Shown here: positions 26,238 to 34,997 of the stretch, piece by piece
Layout: every line of letters starts with the position of its first letter
Numbering within the stretch: the stretch's first letter is position 1
Source: Bacteroidota bacterium
GTDB taxonomy: Bacteria > Bacteroidota > Bacteroidia > Sphingobacteriales > Sphingobacteriaceae
Assembly (NCBI GenBank): GCA_023450085.1
Contig: JAEXHI010000037.1
Span: 71,032-135,031, forward strand
Length of the DNA stretch: 64,000 nt
Reading direction: 5' to 3'
Notes under the pieces: model-generated
The model's database searches: none
What the model was told of the DNA's origin: nothing
The model's input: the letters and a program-made list of their open reading frames with translations, nothing else
Made by a program: the position numbers and the translations under genes

Positions 26238-27650
26238 ATGAGTACTTCAGCTAAAACACCAAAATCTAATTATGCCGTTCCGTTGGTGACCATCACCATT
26301 TTGTTTTTTATGTGGGGTTTCATCACCTGCATGAATGATATCTTAATTCCTTATTTAAAAGAGTTGTTTCAATTGAGCTATGTAGGCTCTTTATTAGTTC
26401 AGTTCTGCTTTTTTGGTGCTTATTTTGTGGGTTCGCTCGTTTATTTCCTCATTTCTTATAGCAAGGGAGACCCCATTAACAAAATAGGCTATAAGAAAGG
26501 TATAATGTTTGGAATACTGCTGGCAGCCTTTGGCTGCATGTTGTTTTATCCAGCGGCCACTTATGCCATTTATCCATTGTTTTTAGCGGCCCTGTTTGTG
26601 CTTGGATTAGGATTTACGGTGCTGCAAATTACCGCTAATGCCTATGTCTCTTTATTGGGTTCTGAGGACAGTGCGTCTAGTAGATTGAACCTTACCCAAG
26701 CGTTCAATGCTTTTGGAACTACCATTGCTCCAATATTGGGTGGACATTTGATTTTTGAACTTTTTTCAGCAGCAGATGGAAGTTTTAGCGCCTCGGCAAC
26801 CCGTATTCCTTACCTCATTTTTGCTGGCATATTATTGTTGGTTGCGTTGTTGATTGCTTATGTGAAATTGCCTTCTTTTAAAGCCACAGAAGAAGAGCAA
26901 GTGAAAGGTTTTGGCGTATTGAAATTTGTGCATTTGAAATTGGGGGTATTGGCCATGTTCTGTTACGTAGGTGCCGAGGTAGCCATTGGAAGTTTTATCA
27001 TCAGCTTTCTAAAAGAAACCAAGGGAATGGAAGAGCTAATGAGTAAAAACTATCTGTCTTTATACTGGGGAGGGGCAATGATTGGAAGATTTGTAGGTGC
27101 TATATCCTTAAACCACACCTTAATTCAAGCAAAAAAGATGATGTATATGCTGGTGGTAAGCATTGCCGTATTTGTGTTGATCTTTAGTATTGTTAATCTG
27201 AGTTTTTCAGAAATTAGCTTTTTCTTAGTTTTTATAGCGCTGAATTTCTGTGCATTTTTAATCGGAAGATCTGCGCCAGCCAGAACCTTAGCCATTTTTT
27301 CGGCGGTAAATGTGTTGCTGTTGGCTTTTGCGATGTTGAGCACTGGCGACATGGCTGTTTACAGTATTTTGGGGATTGGCCTTTTTAACTCCATCATGTT
27401 TTCTAATATCTTCACTTTGTCCATTGCAAAATTGGGTAATTACACCAGTCAAGGCTCTTCTCTTTTGGTGATGGCCATTTTAGGAGGTGCCATTATGCCT
27501 TTGGTACAGGCAGCTATTGCCGATCAAATTGGCGTGCACCATTCCTTTGTGCTACCTTTAATCTGCTACCTCTATATCTTATATTTTGGCGTGTACTGTG
27601 CCAAAAAGCTGAAGAATATCGAACAAACCAGTATTCAATCTGGTCATTAG
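26238..27650 (+). CDS. Sugar MFS transporter (FucP/GluP-like)
   Basis: 470 residues, twelve predicted membrane spans. The start VPLVTITILFFMWGFITCMNDILIPYLK is the signature of the fucose/glucose-galactose H+ symporter family. Others are LGFTVLQITANAYVSLLG and SRLNLTQAFNAFGTTIAPILGG. It moves the monosaccharide released by the GH3 enzyme across the inner membrane. It is third in the locus, after an internal hairpin. A strong terminator follows, closing the locus. Confidence 0.93.
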   Translation: MSTSAKTPKSNYAVPLVTITILFFMWGFITCMNDILIPYLKELFQLSYVGSLLVQFCFFGAYFVGSLVYFLISYSKGDPINKIGYKKGIMFGILLAAFGCMLFYPAATYAIYPLFLAALFVLGLGFTVLQITANAYVSLLGSEDSASSRLNLTQAFNAFGTTIAPILGGHLIFELFSAADGSFSASATRIPYLIFAGILLLVALLIAYVKLPSFKATEEEQVKGFGVLKFVHLKLGVLAMFCYVGAEVAIGSFIISFLKETKGMEELMSKNYLSLYWGGAMIGRFVGAISLNHTLIQAKKMMYMLVVSIAVFVLIFSIVNLSFSEISFFLVFIALNFCAFLIGRSAPARTLAIFSAVNVLLLAFAMLSTGDMAVYSILGIGLFNSIMFSNIFTLSIAKLGNYTSQGSSLLVMAILGGAIMPLVQAAIADQIGVHHSFVLPLICYLYILYFGVYCAKKLKNIEQTSIQSGH

Positions 27651-27653
27651 TTC

Positions 27654-27690
27654 AAAGCCCCGTCCCACAAGTGTGAGACGGGGCTTTTTT
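27654..27690 (+). terminator. Strong rho-independent terminator after the MFS gene
   Basis: AAAGCCCCGTC pairs with GACGGGGCTTT around a 12-base loop and is followed by T. Confidence 0.88.
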
Positions 27691-27874
27691 AGCCTTTATC
27701 TTCTTTTTAAATTTCATATTACTACTAGCAAAGCTGGCAATGCTGTGGGGTCAGTTTTCGGTTAGTTGAGCTGATTTATCATTTGCGTGTACATGCGTTT
27801 AAATGAAGTATTTTGCGGATGATTGCGGTATTTTGGTGATTTATTTTTAATATTGAATTAAATTCAACCAAATT

Positions 27875-29365
27875 ATGTTCAAAAAATTACTCCTCCTCGT
27901 ACTTGTTTGCGCGTCTATTCAGCTGAAAGCTCAAATTAATACTGGTCCAAAAATACAGCGTGAATTTAGGGCAGCTTGGGTAGCCAGTGTAGCGAATATC
28001 AATTGGCCTAGTAAGCCAGGTTTAACTACTCAGCAGCAACAAGATGAAGCCATTGCTTTATTGGATATGCTGCAAAAGAATAATTTCAATGCGGTTATTT
28101 TTCAAATCAGGCCTCAAGCTGATGCTTTTTATAAAAGCAATCTGGAACCTTGGTCATATTATTTAACGGGTGTACAGGGGCAGGCTCCAAATCCGTATTA
28201 TGATCCTTTGGAGTTTTGGATAAAAGCGGCTCATGAACGAGGTATGGAGTTGCATGTTTGGCTAAATCCTTACCGTGCGCATCACATTGCCGGCGGACCG
28301 GTAAGTGATTTGTCAGTAGTAAAAAAACATCCAGATTTAGTGGTGAAATTGAAACAAGGTTATTGGTGGTTTGATCCTTCCAAAAAAGGAACTCAAGATT
28401 TAGCTTCTTCGGTAGTGAACGATATCGTGAAACGTTATGATATTGATGGTGTTCATTTTGACGATTATTTTTACCCTTATGCTGAATACAATGGTGGAGA
28501 AGATTTTCCCGATGCCGAAAGTTACGCTGCTTATCAAAAGAGTGGCGGTAAATTATCTAGGGGAGACTGGCGTAGGGATTGTGTAAACAAGTTTGTAAAA
28601 CGGATTTACAAAGAAATTAAAGCCGAGAAGAAGTTTGTAAAATTTGGCATTAGTCCTTTTGGTATTTGGCGTCCTGGTTATCCGGAATCGATTAGAGGAA
28701 TGGATCAATATGATAAGTTATACGCAGATGCTAAACTTTGGCTAAATGAAGGTTGGATAGATTATTTCATGCCGCAATTGTATTGGCAAATCAATAATAT
28801 TCCTTTGAGTTTTCCTGTATTGTTGGCTTGGTGGGAAAGCGAAAATACTAAAAACAGGCATATGTGGCCAGGTTTGAATAGCGGCATAGGTGGCGGTGAA
28901 AAAAACAGTGACGAAATCATTAATCAAATCATGATTGCTAGGGGAATTCTTCCAAAATCTCCAGGGGTTGCGCATTGGAGTATCGGTGCTTTAACGAAGC
29001 ATGAAAGCTTGCGTAACGATTTGTTGGCTGGTCCTTATAAAGAAGAAGCTTTAGTGCCAGAATCTCCTTGGTTGGATAAAAAAGCTCCCCAAGCACCAAC
29101 AACTGCTTATGAAGATAGGGGCAATGATCTTTATTTGAAATGGACCACTAAGAATGAAAAAGAGGTGTTTAAATACGTGGTTTATACCCAATATGGCGAT
29201 AAATGGACTTATCGTACGTTAAATGCAAGAAGCAGCTTTTTTCAGGTGCCGAAACAAATAGAAGTAAATCCTAAAACTAAAGCGGTGGCTAAATTAAAAG
29301 GCATCAAGGTAACGGCAGTGGGTAGAACGGGCAATGAAAGTGATGCTGAAATCATTACTTTATAA
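27875..29365 (+). CDS. GHL10-type glycosyl hydrolase-like exported protein (DUF187/YngK family)
   Basis: 496 residues with a signal peptide (MFKKLLLLVLVCASIQLKAQ). The GHL10 barrel spans about 28-370. Family-typical strings are REFRAAWVASVANINWPS, NFNAVIFQIRPQADAFY, GMELHVWLNPYRAHH, YDIDGVHFDDYFYPY and WIDYFMPQLYW. An FN3-like C-terminal domain (about 400-496) follows. Substrates of this family are poorly known, with cell-wall or glycan targets suspected. The gene stands alone with its own terminator and is next to, not clearly part of, the GH3 locus. Confidence 0.9.
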   Translation: MFKKLLLLVLVCASIQLKAQINTGPKIQREFRAAWVASVANINWPSKPGLTTQQQQDEAIALLDMLQKNNFNAVIFQIRPQADAFYKSNLEPWSYYLTGVQGQAPNPYYDPLEFWIKAAHERGMELHVWLNPYRAHHIAGGPVSDLSVVKKHPDLVVKLKQGYWWFDPSKKGTQDLASSVVNDIVKRYDIDGVHFDDYFYPYAEYNGGEDFPDAESYAAYQKSGGKLSRGDWRRDCVNKFVKRIYKEIKAEKKFVKFGISPFGIWRPGYPESIRGMDQYDKLYADAKLWLNEGWIDYFMPQLYWQINNIPLSFPVLLAWWESENTKNRHMWPGLNSGIGGGEKNSDEIINQIMIARGILPKSPGVAHWSIGALTKHESLRNDLLAGPYKEEALVPESPWLDKKAPQAPTTAYEDRGNDLYLKWTTKNEKEVFKYVVYTQYGDKWTYRTLNARSSFFQVPKQIEVNPKTKAVAKLKGIKVTAVGRTGNESDAEIITL

Positions 29366-29387
29366 AAAGTAGTAAAATGACTATTAT

Positions 29388-29424
29388 AAACTTGCGAGGC
29401 TTCGAAACTTCGCAAGTTTTTTTG
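29388..29424 (+). terminator. Rho-independent terminator after the GHL10 gene
   Basis: AAACTTGCGA pairs with TCGCAAGTTT around a 12-base loop and is followed by T. Confidence 0.82.
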
Positions 29425-29442
29425 TTTTAAATAACCACTGTT

Positions 29443-29536
29443 GTCATTTCGACTGGAGCGTAGTCCTGAATGTTCGAAATCTTTAAAAATCACGTTAAAA
29501 GATTTCTCGACTGCACTACGTTTCGCTCGAAATGAC
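29443..29536. repeat. Palindromic intergenic repeat (GTCATTTCGACTGGAGCG family)
   Basis: The left arm GTCATTTCGACTGGAGCGTA, then GTC, is matched by GACTGCACTACG...CGCTCGAAATGAC. Same family as 20371-20446 and 20594-20694. It separates the convergent GHL10 and proA genes. Confidence 0.7.
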
Positions 29537-29551
29537 GGGTTGGAGCTTATT

Positions 29552-30796
29552 CTAAGGATTCCTCACTTGTCCATCGCCAGTAACCAACCATTTATAGCTG
29601 GTCAATTCCTCTAAAGCCATTGGTCCACGAGCATGGAGCTTTTGGGTGCTGATTCCAATTTCTGCCCCTAAACCAAATTGAGCACCATCTGTAAAGGCAG
29701 TGGAAACATTGGCGTAAACTGCTGCGGCATCTACTTGGTTTAAAAATAGCGCGATATTCTCAGCATCCTCACTGATAATTGCCTCACTATGCTTTGAACT
29801 GTAGGTTGCGATATGATCTAAAGCTTCGTTCACATCATTCACCACTTTAACCGCCAATTTCAACGATAAAAATTCAGTGCCGAAATGTTCTGGTTGCGCT
29901 TGGTGTAGTAGTTCTTCTGGGTAATTTCCTTGTAGGGCTTTATAGCTCGTTTCGTCAGCATAAAGTTCTACTTCTTTTTCGGCCAAAGGCGATAAAAGTT
30001 GAGCAATATCTTTGCTGCGTTCTTGATGGATCAATACACAATCTAAGGCATTACAAACACTTACCCTGCGGGTTTTTGCATTGGCAATGATTTGTTGTCC
30101 TTTCTCCAAATTGGCGGAAGCATCAAAAAACGTATGTACAATGCCTGCGCCAGTTTCAATCACTGGGATCTTACTGTTTTCACGGACATAGTTAATTAAT
30201 GATTGGCTTCCCCTTGGAATCAATACATCTACATCGTTCACGGCATTTAATAAGGCTTCCGTCGCGCTTCTGTCGGCAGGCAATAAGGTGAGTACGTTGG
30301 GGTTAATTTGGTGTTTGGCCAATACCTCCTGTATAACTTTGGAGATGGCCGCGTTAGAATATTCCGCATCGCTGCCGCCTTTAAGTACTGCCACATTTCC
30401 AGTCTTAAAACACAAGGCAAAAACATCTACTGTCACATTAGGACGTGCTTCGTAAATAACGCCAACCACACCTAGGGGTACCCTCACTTTTTTAATATTG
30501 AGGTTGTTGGGCAATGTTTTTTCGTGGATCAAGTCCCCTAAAGGACTGTTCAATGAAGCCACATTTTTCACGTCACTGGCAATATCTTTAATCCGTTGTT
30601 CGGTAAGTTTTAGGCGGTCATATTTAGGGTCGCTTTCGGGCATGCGTTCCAAATCCTTTTGGTTTTCTGCCAAAATAAAATCGCTTTGTAACACTAGTGC
30701 CTCTGCCAGTTTATTCAATAACAGGTTGATGGTCTCTTTATTGAGCGAAACCATGGTTCTGGTAGCCTGTTTTGCGTTTTCGAAATATTGTTTCAT
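29552..30796 (-). CDS. proA: Gamma-glutamyl phosphate reductase (ProA)
   Basis: 414 residues from the ATG at 30796; the longer frame to 30868 adds a Lys/Asn-rich stretch from a low-complexity tract and is not credible. Conserved parts are LPNNLNIKKVRVPLGVVGVIYEARPNVT, the catalytic Cys in RRVSVCNALDCVLIH, and EIGISTQKLHARGPMAL near the end. It reduces gamma-glutamyl phosphate to glutamate semialdehyde with NADPH, the second step of proline synthesis, in the cytosol. It follows proB by 114 bases, so the two probably form one transcript. Confidence 0.97.
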   Translation of the reverse strand: MKQYFENAKQATRTMVSLNKETINLLLNKLAEALVLQSDFILAENQKDLERMPESDPKYDRLKLTEQRIKDIASDVKNVASLNSPLGDLIHEKTLPNNLNIKKVRVPLGVVGVIYEARPNVTVDVFALCFKTGNVAVLKGGSDAEYSNAAISKVIQEVLAKHQINPNVLTLLPADRSATEALLNAVNDVDVLIPRGSQSLINYVRENSKIPVIETGAGIVHTFFDASANLEKGQQIIANAKTRRVSVCNALDCVLIHQERSKDIAQLLSPLAEKEVELYADETSYKALQGNYPEELLHQAQPEHFGTEFLSLKLAVKVVNDVNEALDHIATYSSKHSEAIISEDAENIALFLNQVDAAAVYANVSTAFTDGAQFGLGAEIGISTQKLHARGPMALEELTSYKWLVTGDGQVRNP

Positions 30797-30910
30797 CTTT
30801 AGGTTTCTGGTTGGTTTTTTGTTTTTTGGGTTTTTGGTTGGTTTGTTGTTTAGTTTTTTAGAAACCAAGTCTTTACTCCTTGCTACTAACCACTAGTTCC
30901 TAGCCACTAA

Positions 30911-31993
30911 TCATATCGCTGCATAAAAATAATCGTAGTGTACCAAGGGCTTTTGGTTTTTTTGGCCAATTCGTTCGCGTGCTTTATCAGAGCTATATTT
31001 AGCAATGCCCAAACCAATGAGCTTTTCGTTTTCGTCAATAATCTTAATGATATCGCCTTTTTTAAAGTCAGCTTTAATGGCAATAATCCCCACAGGAAGT
31101 AGGCTGGTCGCTTTACCAGAAGTAAGTACTGTTTTAGCCCCGTCGTTTAGTTGCACAACACCAGTAGCAGCGGTTTCCGCATGTGCAATCCATTTTTTCT
31201 GTCCAGATTTGATCTTGTCGGCCACAAAATGAGTGTGAACAATATTACCCTCCAGTAGCGAAGTAAGGATATGGTCGGTTTTGCCGTTGCTAATGTGCAC
31301 ATTAATGCCAAGTTTGGCTACTTTTTGGGCAATGGTCGATTTGGTAATCATGCCGCCTCTACCAAACTGCGATTTTCCGGTGCTTACAAAACTGCTAAAA
31401 TCAGTTGCTGTTCCCGCTTTTACCTTTTCAATCACCTTGCTCTCGGCTAGCTTAGGGTCGCCTGTATAAATACCGTCTACATTTGATAGAATAAAAAGCG
31501 CATCCGCATTCATCATGGAAGCAATAAGCCCAGCTAGCTCATCGTTATCGGTAAACATCAACTCTGTTACTGAAACTACGTCGTTTTCATTCACCACTGG
31601 AATTACCCCATTTTGTAGTAGAATGTGCATGCAGTTCTTCATATTCAGATAATGCACCCTGTCCCTAAAATCTTCTTTGGTGACCAATACTTGGGCGCAA
31701 GTCATTTGGTGTGCTGCAAAAAACTCGGCATAGGTATTGATTAATTTTACCTGTCCAATAGCTGCCAATAGTTGTCTGCTAGCTACGGCATCCTGTTTTT
31801 CTGATACTTTGATCAGGCTTCTTCCAGAAGCTACCGCACCAGAGGACACCAGAATTACCTCAATGCCCTTTTGTTTGATTTGGGCAATCTGTTCTACCAG
31901 ATGCCTGATTCTAGCGGTGTCGGGGAGTCCATTGGCTTGGGTAATTACATTCGAGCCTATTTTAACAACTATTTTTTGGTAAGGTAAAGACAT
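30911..31993 (-). CDS. proB: Glutamate 5-kinase (ProB) with C-terminal PUA domain
   Basis: 360 residues. The amino-acid-kinase domain (about 1-255) has KIVVKIGSN, VSSGAVASGR, NENDVVSVTELMFTDNDELAG and FGRGGMITK. The PUA domain (about 275-355) follows. It phosphorylates glutamate, the first and usually feedback-inhibited step of proline synthesis. It lies upstream of proA on the same strand. The 114-base gap contains a repetitive TTTTGG-type tract and no obvious terminator. Confidence 0.97.
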   Translation of the reverse strand: MSLPYQKIVVKIGSNVITQANGLPDTARIRHLVEQIAQIKQKGIEVILVSSGAVASGRSLIKVSEKQDAVASRQLLAAIGQVKLINTYAEFFAAHQMTCAQVLVTKEDFRDRVHYLNMKNCMHILLQNGVIPVVNENDVVSVTELMFTDNDELAGLIASMMNADALFILSNVDGIYTGDPKLAESKVIEKVKAGTATDFSSFVSTGKSQFGRGGMITKSTIAQKVAKLGINVHISNGKTDHILTSLLEGNIVHTHFVADKIKSGQKKWIAHAETAATGVVQLNDGAKTVLTSGKATSLLPVGIIAIKADFKKGDIIKIIDENEKLIGLGIAKYSSDKARERIGQKNQKPLVHYDYFYAAI

Positions 31994-32068
31994 GGTTGAT
32001 AATAAAAAGGCTAATCTACCAAATAAGTAGTATTTTTTTAATCAATTGAGTGTTTAAATGAAAAATTA

Positions 32069-32103
32069 ATAAAAAAGGCCGCATAGTTTTGCTATGCGGC
32101 CTT
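32069..32103 (-). terminator. Rho-independent terminator for the nitroreductase operon
   Basis: AAGGCCGCATAG pairs with CTATGCGGCCTT around a 5-base loop. On the minus strand the stem is followed by a T-run (the A-run at 32069-32074 on plus). Confidence 0.88.
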
Positions 32104-32125
32104 GGTAAATCATCTGCAATTGATC

Positions 32126-32755
32126 TTATTTTTCGATCACGAAATTGTCTTTTGGTTGACGAACTTTTTTCAAACCAGCTAACCAATCATTTTCAGTATC
32201 ACGGTAACCTAAAGGTAAAACGGTTACGCTTTTTAAGCCTTGCTCAGCCAAGTTTAAAATTTCGTCATACTTAGCGTTGTCAAAACCTTCCATTGGCGTG
32301 GCGTCTACTTTTAATAAAGCAGCTTCTGCAATAGCAGTACCAAAAGAAATGTAGGCCTGACGGGCAGCATGCTCAAAGTTTACTTGAGACTCTCTAGATA
32401 GGTACATGCTTTTTAAACGAGCTACATAATCAGCAGTAGCTTCAGCAGGTAATCCTCTTTCGCTGTTCATGCGGTTAAAAGCTTCGTCAATACGTTCTTC
32501 GGTATAGTTATCCCAAGCAGCAAACACCAATACGTGTGAAGCATCAACAATTTGTGATTGGTCGAAAGAGTGTGGTCTAAGCGTTTGTTTCAATTCAGGG
32601 TCAGTGATTACGATCACTTTAAAAGGTTGCAAACCAGATGATGAAGGAGCTAAACGTGCTGCTTCTAAAATTTGGTCTACTTTTTCTTGAGGAACGGCTT
32701 CTCCGTTCATTTTTTTAGTGGCATAACGCCAGTTTAATGCTTCAATTAAGCTCAT
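32126..32755 (-). CDS. Nitroreductase-family NAD(P)H-dependent oxidoreductase
   Basis: 209 residues. It has the nitroreductase start ALNWRYATKKMNGEAVP, then the FMN-binding ARLAPSSSGLQPFKVIVI, then SVTVLPLGYRDTENDWLAGLKKVRQ near the end. Such FMN enzymes reduce nitroaromatics and quinones in the cytosol. It follows the tetR gene by 3 bases on the same strand, so it is the probable main target of that repressor. A terminator follows. Confidence 0.93.
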   Translation of the reverse strand: MSLIEALNWRYATKKMNGEAVPQEKVDQILEAARLAPSSSGLQPFKVIVITDPELKQTLRPHSFDQSQIVDASHVLVFAAWDNYTEERIDEAFNRMNSERGLPAEATADYVARLKSMYLSRESQVNFEHAARQAYISFGTAIAEAALLKVDATPMEGFDNAKYDEILNLAEQGLKSVTVLPLGYRDTENDWLAGLKKVRQPKDNFVIEK

Positions 32756-32758
32756 TTT

Positions 32759-33355
32759 TTAGCGATTGATATTTTTAATAAATCCTTGTATGGCGTCCAA
32801 AAGAATTTGCTGTTGCATCTCATCTGGAGCGGCGGTTAGGTTCACCATATTGATAGAGGTTAGTCCATGAAGGATAGACCAAAGTGTATGGAATTTGAGA
32901 AAAATGCGTTTTTCGTCCTTTTCTTCCATTAAACTGCTGATCACCTTGATCAGGTTGCAGCTAAAGTTTCCGATTTCGGAAATCTCCCTAGCTTTTTGGC
33001 AATTTGGAATACCCAGCCCGAACATCATTCTGTAGTAGGCAGCATTGCTGAAAGCAAATTCAAAATAGCTCAATGCCATTTGAGTAAGCTGTTCTTCAGG
33101 GTTGGTGTATTTTTCTCTGGTGCTTTGCATGGCCATTGCAAGCATTAAGAATCCCTGTTTTACAAATTCGCCCTGAATGGCATCCTTGCTCTCAAAATGA
33201 TTGTACACTACTGGTAAGCTGTATCCTATCGCATCAGCTATTTTTCTGATGGATACTGCTTGCCAGCCTTCTTTCAGCACAATTTCTTCTGTAGCTTTCA
33301 AAATGGCATTCTTGGTCAGTTCCTTTTGCTTCTGTCTATCTGTTTTAACTAACAT
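32759..33355 (-). CDS. TetR/AcrR family transcriptional repressor
   Basis: 198 residues. The N-terminal helix-turn-helix lies at about 30-60 (WQAVSIRKIADAIGYSLPVVYNHFESKD). The C-terminal ligand-binding part resembles TetR_C_33-type domains (ALSYFEFAFSNAAYYRMMFG). It is co-transcribed with the nitroreductase. Its own promoter carries two near-identical 15-bp operator-like sites, one between the -33 and -7 boxes and one over the -7/start region, so autorepression is strongly suggested. The ligand is probably an electrophile or quinone, given the partner enzyme (inference). Confidence 0.94.
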   Translation of the reverse strand: MLVKTDRQKQKELTKNAILKATEEIVLKEGWQAVSIRKIADAIGYSLPVVYNHFESKDAIQGEFVKQGFLMLAMAMQSTREKYTNPEEQLTQMALSYFEFAFSNAAYYRMMFGLGIPNCQKAREISEIGNFSCNLIKVISSLMEEKDEKRIFLKFHTLWSILHGLTSINMVNLTAAPDEMQQQILLDAIQGFIKNINR

Positions 33356-33363
33356 CCAATTAG

Positions 33364-33378
33364 GTTAACACTGTTAGC
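33364..33378. promoter_or_regulatory. TetR operator-like site 1
   Basis: GTTAACACTGTTAGC, a 7-1-7 imperfect palindrome, 9 bases before the tetR start and touching the -7 box. Confidence 0.7.
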
Positions 33379-33407
33379 AAAAGTAAAAGTTAACAGTGTT
33401 AGCCAAA
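33378..33407 (-). promoter_or_regulatory. Promoter of the tetR-nitroreductase operon
   Basis: On the minus strand there is a TTTG -33 box at 33404-33407, an 18-base spacer and a TACTTTTG -7 box at 33378-33385. The two operator-like sites sit inside and over this promoter. Confidence 0.68.
33389..33403. promoter_or_regulatory. TetR operator-like site 2
   Basis: GTTAACAGTGTTAGC, identical to site 1 except for the central base, 25 bases away in direct orientation. It fills the gap between the -33 and -7 boxes. Confidence 0.7.
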
Positions 33408-33558
33408 AGAGTTTTTGTTGTTTTTGACTGAAAAATGATAGAAGTAAATCTCACATTGTGAAAACAATTTGCACGAAATAAGGGTTGTTTCCTATGCAAG
33501 CATAGTTTTTTAATGCCTGTATATGAATGACGAGGCTTTTTATTTAAAATGAACGGTT

Positions 33559-34515
33559 ATGAAAAAAATTGTATTGTTGGTGGTGTTGATGGTGTCGGCT
33601 ACCATCGCCGCCTTGGCACAGGAGGGTAGGGGTTTTTATATTAAACCTACTGGAAGTTATTTTATCAAAGTTACCCCTGTGGAGTTTCCCAATGTAGGGG
33701 AATTACAGCCGAGGGACAGAGTATTCAATATTAATCCTTTAACGGGAGCACAAACATTAATTTCTGAAGAGGCCATTACAGGTTCTTTCGGACAAGGTTG
33801 GAGAGCGGGTTTAACGGGAGGTTTTAGGTTTAGTTCGGTAGTTGCCTTTGAAATGGGGGTTAACTATTTTCAAAGTGAGAGAAATACCATGGCACGTCAA
33901 ATGGGTTATAATGCCAATAATGGAAGTGTGCTGTTGTCTGTTCATTCTAGTGGACAGGTGAAAGCATTGGACTTAACGCCAACTTTGGTTTTCCACGTAC
34001 CTACCAGTAAAAACTTTAGGCCTTATTTGAAAATTGGTGCAGTATTGCCTGTGTATGGTTATCTGGAGATTAAAACAGATGTTAATGATCAAACGGGAAC
34101 TGTTGCCAGTGAAATTAATCCAGCATTAAGAGCGGTTGAGCTTTCTAGAGAAGAACGCATCAAGCCTAGACCAACCATTGGTTTTTTAGGCGCAGCAGGG
34201 TTTAGCGTACCTATCGGCAAAAACATTAGTTTCTTTAGTGAGGTCGAATACCGTAATGTATCGGTAAGTAGTAAAGAAAAAGAAGTGCGTAAGTTTGAAG
34301 GAACGGGTACCACACTTTTGGGAACGAAAGTACCAATTACCATTAATGATTTGCCAACGGCACAACGTTATACCGATTATCACAAAAAAATCGATCAGAG
34401 TTCTAATGTACCAGGAAATGCCAATTATGATCCTAACAAAAGGGGAGATGACTTAAGGTCTTATATTAATATTGGTGGTTTGGGGATGAATGTGGGGCTT
34501 AAAATTGGATTTTAG
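33559..34515 (+). CDS. Predicted outer-membrane beta-barrel protein, unknown function
   Basis: 318 residues with a signal peptide (MKKIVLLVVLMVSATIAALAQ). The rest alternates hydrophobic strands with polar turns (for example WRAGLTGGFRFSSVVAFEMGVNYF and RPYLKIGAVLPVYGYLEI) and ends in Phe after MNVGLKIGF, the C-terminal signature of an outer-membrane barrel. It looks like a small 8-12-strand OmpW/PorT-like barrel, but I cannot name the family. It is divergent from the tetR operon with 203 bases between, and is followed by a GAGCTTGTCGAA palindrome. Confidence 0.82.
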   Translation: MKKIVLLVVLMVSATIAALAQEGRGFYIKPTGSYFIKVTPVEFPNVGELQPRDRVFNINPLTGAQTLISEEAITGSFGQGWRAGLTGGFRFSSVVAFEMGVNYFQSERNTMARQMGYNANNGSVLLSVHSSGQVKALDLTPTLVFHVPTSKNFRPYLKIGAVLPVYGYLEIKTDVNDQTGTVASEINPALRAVELSREERIKPRPTIGFLGAAGFSVPIGKNISFFSEVEYRNVSVSSKEKEVRKFEGTGTTLLGTKVPITINDLPTAQRYTDYHKKIDQSSNVPGNANYDPNKRGDDLRSYINIGGLGMNVGLKIGF

Positions 34516-34545
34516 GTGGTTGTTAGGCTGAGCTTTGCTGTCGTT

Positions 34546-34593
34546 GTCACATTGAGCTTGTCGAAATGTAGACTTCGACAAGCTCAGTCTGAC
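34546..34593. repeat. Palindromic repeat (TTGAGCTTGTCGAA / TTCGACAAGCTCA), probable terminator
   Basis: The arms TTGAGCTTGTCGAA and TTCGACAAGCTCA surround a 7-base loop within GTCACA...CTGAC. It lies between the barrel gene (+) and the DUF1398 gene (-), with an A-run at 34594-34600 serving the minus strand. This is a widely distributed repeat type in Bacteroidota (general knowledge). Confidence 0.68.
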
Positions 34594-34600
34594 AAAAAAA

Positions 34601-34990
34601 CTAGCTTGGAATTTGTTCCACTAAAATCTCATGACCTGCTTGATCAAAATAAGTGCAGGTCATTTGTTTTAAATCTACGATCCATTTCTCTATGCCAGTT
34701 TCGGCACAATCTTTACAAAAGGTATAGTAGTCTGTTCCGCCTTGCTGGTGAATTTTCAGCTGATTAGTGAATTTTTCTTTATCAGTGGTTGCTGAGATAG
34801 AAAGATTCTCATACTGAGGTGCTGAAGAAGTTTTAAAGTCATTAGCACCGAAATATTCAGTGTGGCTGTCTTTTACCCAGGTTTCGAAACCCAAAACACC
34901 CATGGCCTTAATTTCTTGAATATATTTTGGAAAATCAGCACCTGATTTTACTTTATCATGAGCCTGTTCAATTGCTGCTACGGTAAACAT
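34601..34990 (-). CDS. DUF1398 family protein
   Basis: 129 residues, soluble. It has the DUF1398 pattern: a start IEQAHDKVKSGADFPKYIQEIKAMGV, then GFETWVKDSHTEYFG, then YYTFCKDCAETGIEKWIVDLKQMTCTYFD. The function of this family is unknown; members have also been labelled phage envelope proteins. It follows msrA by 7 bases on the same strand and so shares its transcript. Cys residues in the FCKDC block may be redox-active, which would fit the MsrA partner, but that is only a guess. Confidence 0.8.
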   Translation of the reverse strand: MFTVAAIEQAHDKVKSGADFPKYIQEIKAMGVLGFETWVKDSHTEYFGANDFKTSSAPQYENLSISATTDKEKFTNQLKIHQQGGTDYYTFCKDCAETGIEKWIVDLKQMTCTYFDQAGHEILVEQIPS

Positions 34991-34997
34991 ATATCGT

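Noticed and set aside
30797..30868. N-terminal extension of ProA rich in Lys, Asn and Pro
   Set aside because: It derives from a repetitive TTTTGGTTGG-type tract; the ATG at 30796 gives the normal family N-terminus.
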